Below are positions 61,880 through 64,000 of a stretch of DNA of 64,000 nucleotides, in pieces. The notes below the pieces were generated by a model. That model ran no database searches and was not told the origin of the DNA. It was given only the letters and a program-made list of their open reading frames with translations. The translations under genes and the position numbers were made by a program. This DNA comes from Paenibacillus sp. N3.4. GTDB taxonomy: Bacteria > Bacillota > Bacilli > Paenibacillales > NBRC-103111. Location: NCBI RefSeq assembly GCF_008017805.1, contig NZ_VRTT01000013.1, forward strand, positions 1 to 64,000, given 5' to 3'. The first letter of the stretch is position 1. Every line of letters begins with the position of its first letter.

Positions 61880-63270
61880 TTGGCTAAAATGAAAACACAA
61901 TACCGCTGTTCTTGCGGTCATATAGAGCCTAAATGGGCAGGCAAATGTCCATCCTGTCAGGAATGGAATACGTTAATAGAAGAAGATGTCTCTACAGCTA
62001 AGAAAGTCAATGCTGCCTCTCATCGAGATTCCGCCTCAAGAGATGAGAAACCAAAGCGACTTAAAGATATTACGGCCTCCAAAGAACCTCGCATAGTCAT
62101 AGGGATGCCAGAATTTGACCGAGTGATGGGCGGGGGATTGTCAGAGATAGCGTCAATGTCATCACTGCACCTCCCGGTGCGGGGAAATCAACCCTCTTAT
62201 TAATTATATCTAATATTATTGGAAAACTTGGACTGGTTGTTCTTTATTTATCAGGAGAAGAAAGTGAAAACCAAGTAAAATTACGTGCTGATCGCATATG
62301 CCCTGATTTGTCTGAAAATGTATGGTTTAAATCGGAATCCAACATGAATGCCATTCAAGATCATATCAGAGATTTAGACCCAGATATCATCATCATGGAT
62401 TCAATTCAAATGGCCTACTTGGAGGAGTTAGAGCAGGCACCTGGTACACAAACCCAAGTTTTGGCGTGCACCAAAATATTCAAAACCATAGCTAAAAATT
62501 CGGAGCGGTCCAGAGCTGTATTCTTAGTTGGACATATGACTAAGTCAGAAGAATTAATGGGAAGCCGAGGGTTCGAGCATGAGGTGGATGCCGTATTCTA
62601 TCTCGATGGGGATCGCGGAGAACAGCTGCGGATTCTTAGAACCTCTAAAAATAGATTCGGAGATACCGGAGAGACAGGGCTGTACCGTATGGAGGGGGAG
62701 GGCCTTGTCCCCATCGATAATCCTTCTGAATTCTTTATGACTAAGCGCGAAAACCCTGTAGCAGGCAGCTCTTTGACTGTAACCAGAGAAGGAACGCGAA
62801 ATATTGTTGTGGAAATCGAATCTCTGTTGGAAAAAACGATGTTTGGTTTTCCGACACGCGTATCCGAGGGCATTAATTTGCAGCAGCTGAAAATACTTAC
62901 AGCCATCCTCGAAAAAAGAGGGGGACTTCAAACTAGCGATAAAGATGTCTATGTCAAAGTTGTCGCCGGAATGAAGCTGCAGGAAACAGCAGTTAATCTG
63001 GGTGTCGTAATGGCGATGGTATCTAGTATGTATAACAAAGGAATACCTACCGAGACCGTTTTTATTGGTGAAGTTGGACTGACTGGAGAGATCAAAACAG
63101 TTCCGCACCTGGAATCTCGCATTAAAGAACTGGATCGCCTTGGCTTCTTGCAGGTTTATGTCCCAAAAGGAAATTTGAGAACACCCATCAAAACCAAAAA
63201 GATCAAAGTCATCGAGATAGCCACGCTAGATGAAGTCATTAGAATGCTGTATGGACAATACAAAAATTGA
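61880..63270 (+). pseudogene. RadA/Sms-like DNA-repair ATPase paralog, frameshifted
   Basis: TTG 61880 after GAAAGGAAG begins MAKMKTQYRCSCGHIEPKWA with the CxxC...CxxC zinc finger (CPSC). The frame shifts near 62146, apparently one base lost, after VMGGGLSE; the expected continuation DSVNVITAPPGAGKSTLLLI (Walker A) is in another frame to 63270, with VLYLSGEESENQVKLRADRI, Walker B IIIMDSIQ, the RadA KNRFG motif in TSKNRFGDTGETG, and a Lon-like C-terminal domain. The Walker A is APPGAGKST, not the usual GDPGIGKST, suggesting a divergent paralog. A full protein would be about 463 residues. Confidence 0.82.
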
Positions 63271-63337
63271 GCTTCTTATATGGCTTAATCACAAATCAAA
63301 ATTGTTGTACAAAATAGGATTAGAATAGGAGCTCATG

Positions 63338-64000
63338 ATGAAATTACTTATAGGTATTATAGGTACAGGTTGGTTCAGTAAAGTGCATGCTAAGATTTTA
63401 TCTGAAATGGAAGAAGTGCAGCTGCAAGCTGTATGTGGGACGAGCATAGTGAAAGCGCAGGAGCTGGCTTCTGAATTTAACATTGCTTCAAGCTATGACA
63501 ATGTGAGTGAGATGTTGGAAAAAGAGCGACTAGATGCTGTGTATATTCTAGTGCCGCCAATGTCCCACGGTGAAATTGAGATGCAATTGATTGAGAGAGG
63601 CATTCCTTTTTTTGTAGAAAAACCTATTGGTTTGGATGTAGAGCAGCCAAGCCGCATTCTAACAGCAATACGCGAGAAATCGCTGATCACTTCCGTAGGT
63701 TATCATTTTCGTTATTCAGATACAGTAACTCAAATGAAAGCCATGTTGGCTCAGATGAACATTGGAATGATTACTGGCAATTGGATGGGCAGTATGCCTC
63801 AGGTTGCCTGGTGGAGGGATCAAGAGAGATCAGGGGGGCAATTTATTGAGCAAACTACACATTTGGTTGATATTTTGCGCTACTGTGTCGGGGAAATAGA
63901 AGAAGTCTACGCTATGTACGGCAGCCAAGTGATGCATAAGCAGTTTGAGGGAGTGACCGCAGCTGATGTGGGAACGGTCACGCTCAAATTTAACAGCGGA
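63338..64000 (+). CDS. Gfo/Idh/MocA-family oxidoreductase, truncated by window end
   Basis: Starts ATG 63338 (MKLLIGIIGTGWFSKVHAKI), six bases after AGGAG, with an alternative ATG at 63335, and remains open for 221 codons to the window edge. Rossmann fold GIIGTGWFS, FVEKPIG with EKP Lys, and GGQFIEQTTHLVDILRYCVG for the substrate and catalytic His. About 130 residues should be missing. The third Rossmann-type sugar oxidoreductase/isomerase-related gene near this end. Confidence 0.88.
   Translation, partial: MKLLIGIIGTGWFSKVHAKILSEMEEVQLQAVCGTSIVKAQELASEFNIASSYDNVSEMLEKERLDAVYILVPPMSHGEIEMQLIERGIPFFVEKPIGLDVEQPSRILTAIREKSLITSVGYHFRYSDTVTQMKAMLAQMNIGMITGNWMGSMPQVAWWRDQERSGGQFIEQTTHLVDILRYCVGEIEEVYAMYGSQVMHKQFEGVTAADVGTVTLKFNSG

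Noticed and set aside
62554..63108. Minus-strand open frame of 184 codons
   Set aside because: Opposes the RadA-like gene and has no recognisable domain.
1..64000. tRNA, rRNA or CRISPR arrays
   Set aside because: No cloverleaf, rRNA signature or regularly spaced repeats beyond the two copies at 4-181.

Overview
The window looks like a chromosomal segment from a Paenibacillus-type Bacillota. The basis is strong AAGGAGG-like ribosome binding sites, frequent TTG and GTG starts, a YesM/YesN-style two-component pair beside lipoprotein-dependent sugar ABC transporters, secreted stalk-domain proteins, a flotillin/NfeD pair and a CstR-type sulfide-stress locus. No rRNA, tRNA, CRISPR array, phage module or intact insertion sequence was seen.

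Layout. 1-282: non-coding, with two copies of a hairpin-bearing repeat. 0.3-14.5 kb: a plus-strand glycan-uptake locus with a sensor kinase (frameshifted), AraC-type response regulator, solute-binding lipoprotein, two permeases and three cytoplasmic glycosidases (GH125 alpha-mannosidase, a GH-A-clan enzyme, GH38 alpha-mannosidase). It reads as import and intracellular dismantling of mannose-rich glycans. 15.1-18.2 kb: an RND efflux pump. 18.3-25.3 kb: secreted or membrane-anchored proteins of unknown role, a decayed beta-helix gene, a broken bluB and a candidate 23-codon ORF with an ATC start. 25.4-31.4 kb: a very long P-type ATPase containing a degenerate first ATPase unit, followed by a DUF5132 protein and another small protein, with two small proteins transcribed divergently. 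31.6-36.7 kb: an ArsR regulator with a frameshifted MFS exporter, an SPFH/NfeD pair, RarD and a stalk-domain protein. 37.4-45.6 kb: a chitin/chito-oligosaccharide locus (ABC transporter, LacI regulator, BadF-type sugar kinase, GH4, GH18 chitinase) with two matching palindromic operators. 45.7-47.3 kb: a TetR regulator with a membrane protein. 48.2-50.7 kb: a SmtB/CzrA-like sensor with a P1B metal ATPase. 50.8-54.4 kb: a persulfide-detoxification cluster (cstA-like, cstB-like, TauE, DsrE-like, cstR). 54.6-57.5 kb: an oxidoreductase plus two sugar isomerase/epimerases. 57.6-60.7 kb: a gene fragment, a possible IS end, floT and nfeD2. 60.7-64 kb: an AraC regulator, a frameshifted RadA-like gene and the start of another Gfo/Idh/MocA oxidoreductase.

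Regulation is unusually readable. Near-consensus promoters overlapped or followed by palindromes are visible for the chitin locus, the metal ATPase locus, the cst locus and the TetR locus, and each palindrome lies beside a matching regulator gene.

Seven genes are broken by frameshift, stop codon, deletion or truncation. Several carry only a single-base indel in an otherwise conserved reading frame, so assembly error has to be weighed against real decay. The least explained parts are the fused pseudo-ATPase/ATPase locus with its small satellite proteins, and the ATC-start sORF next to it.
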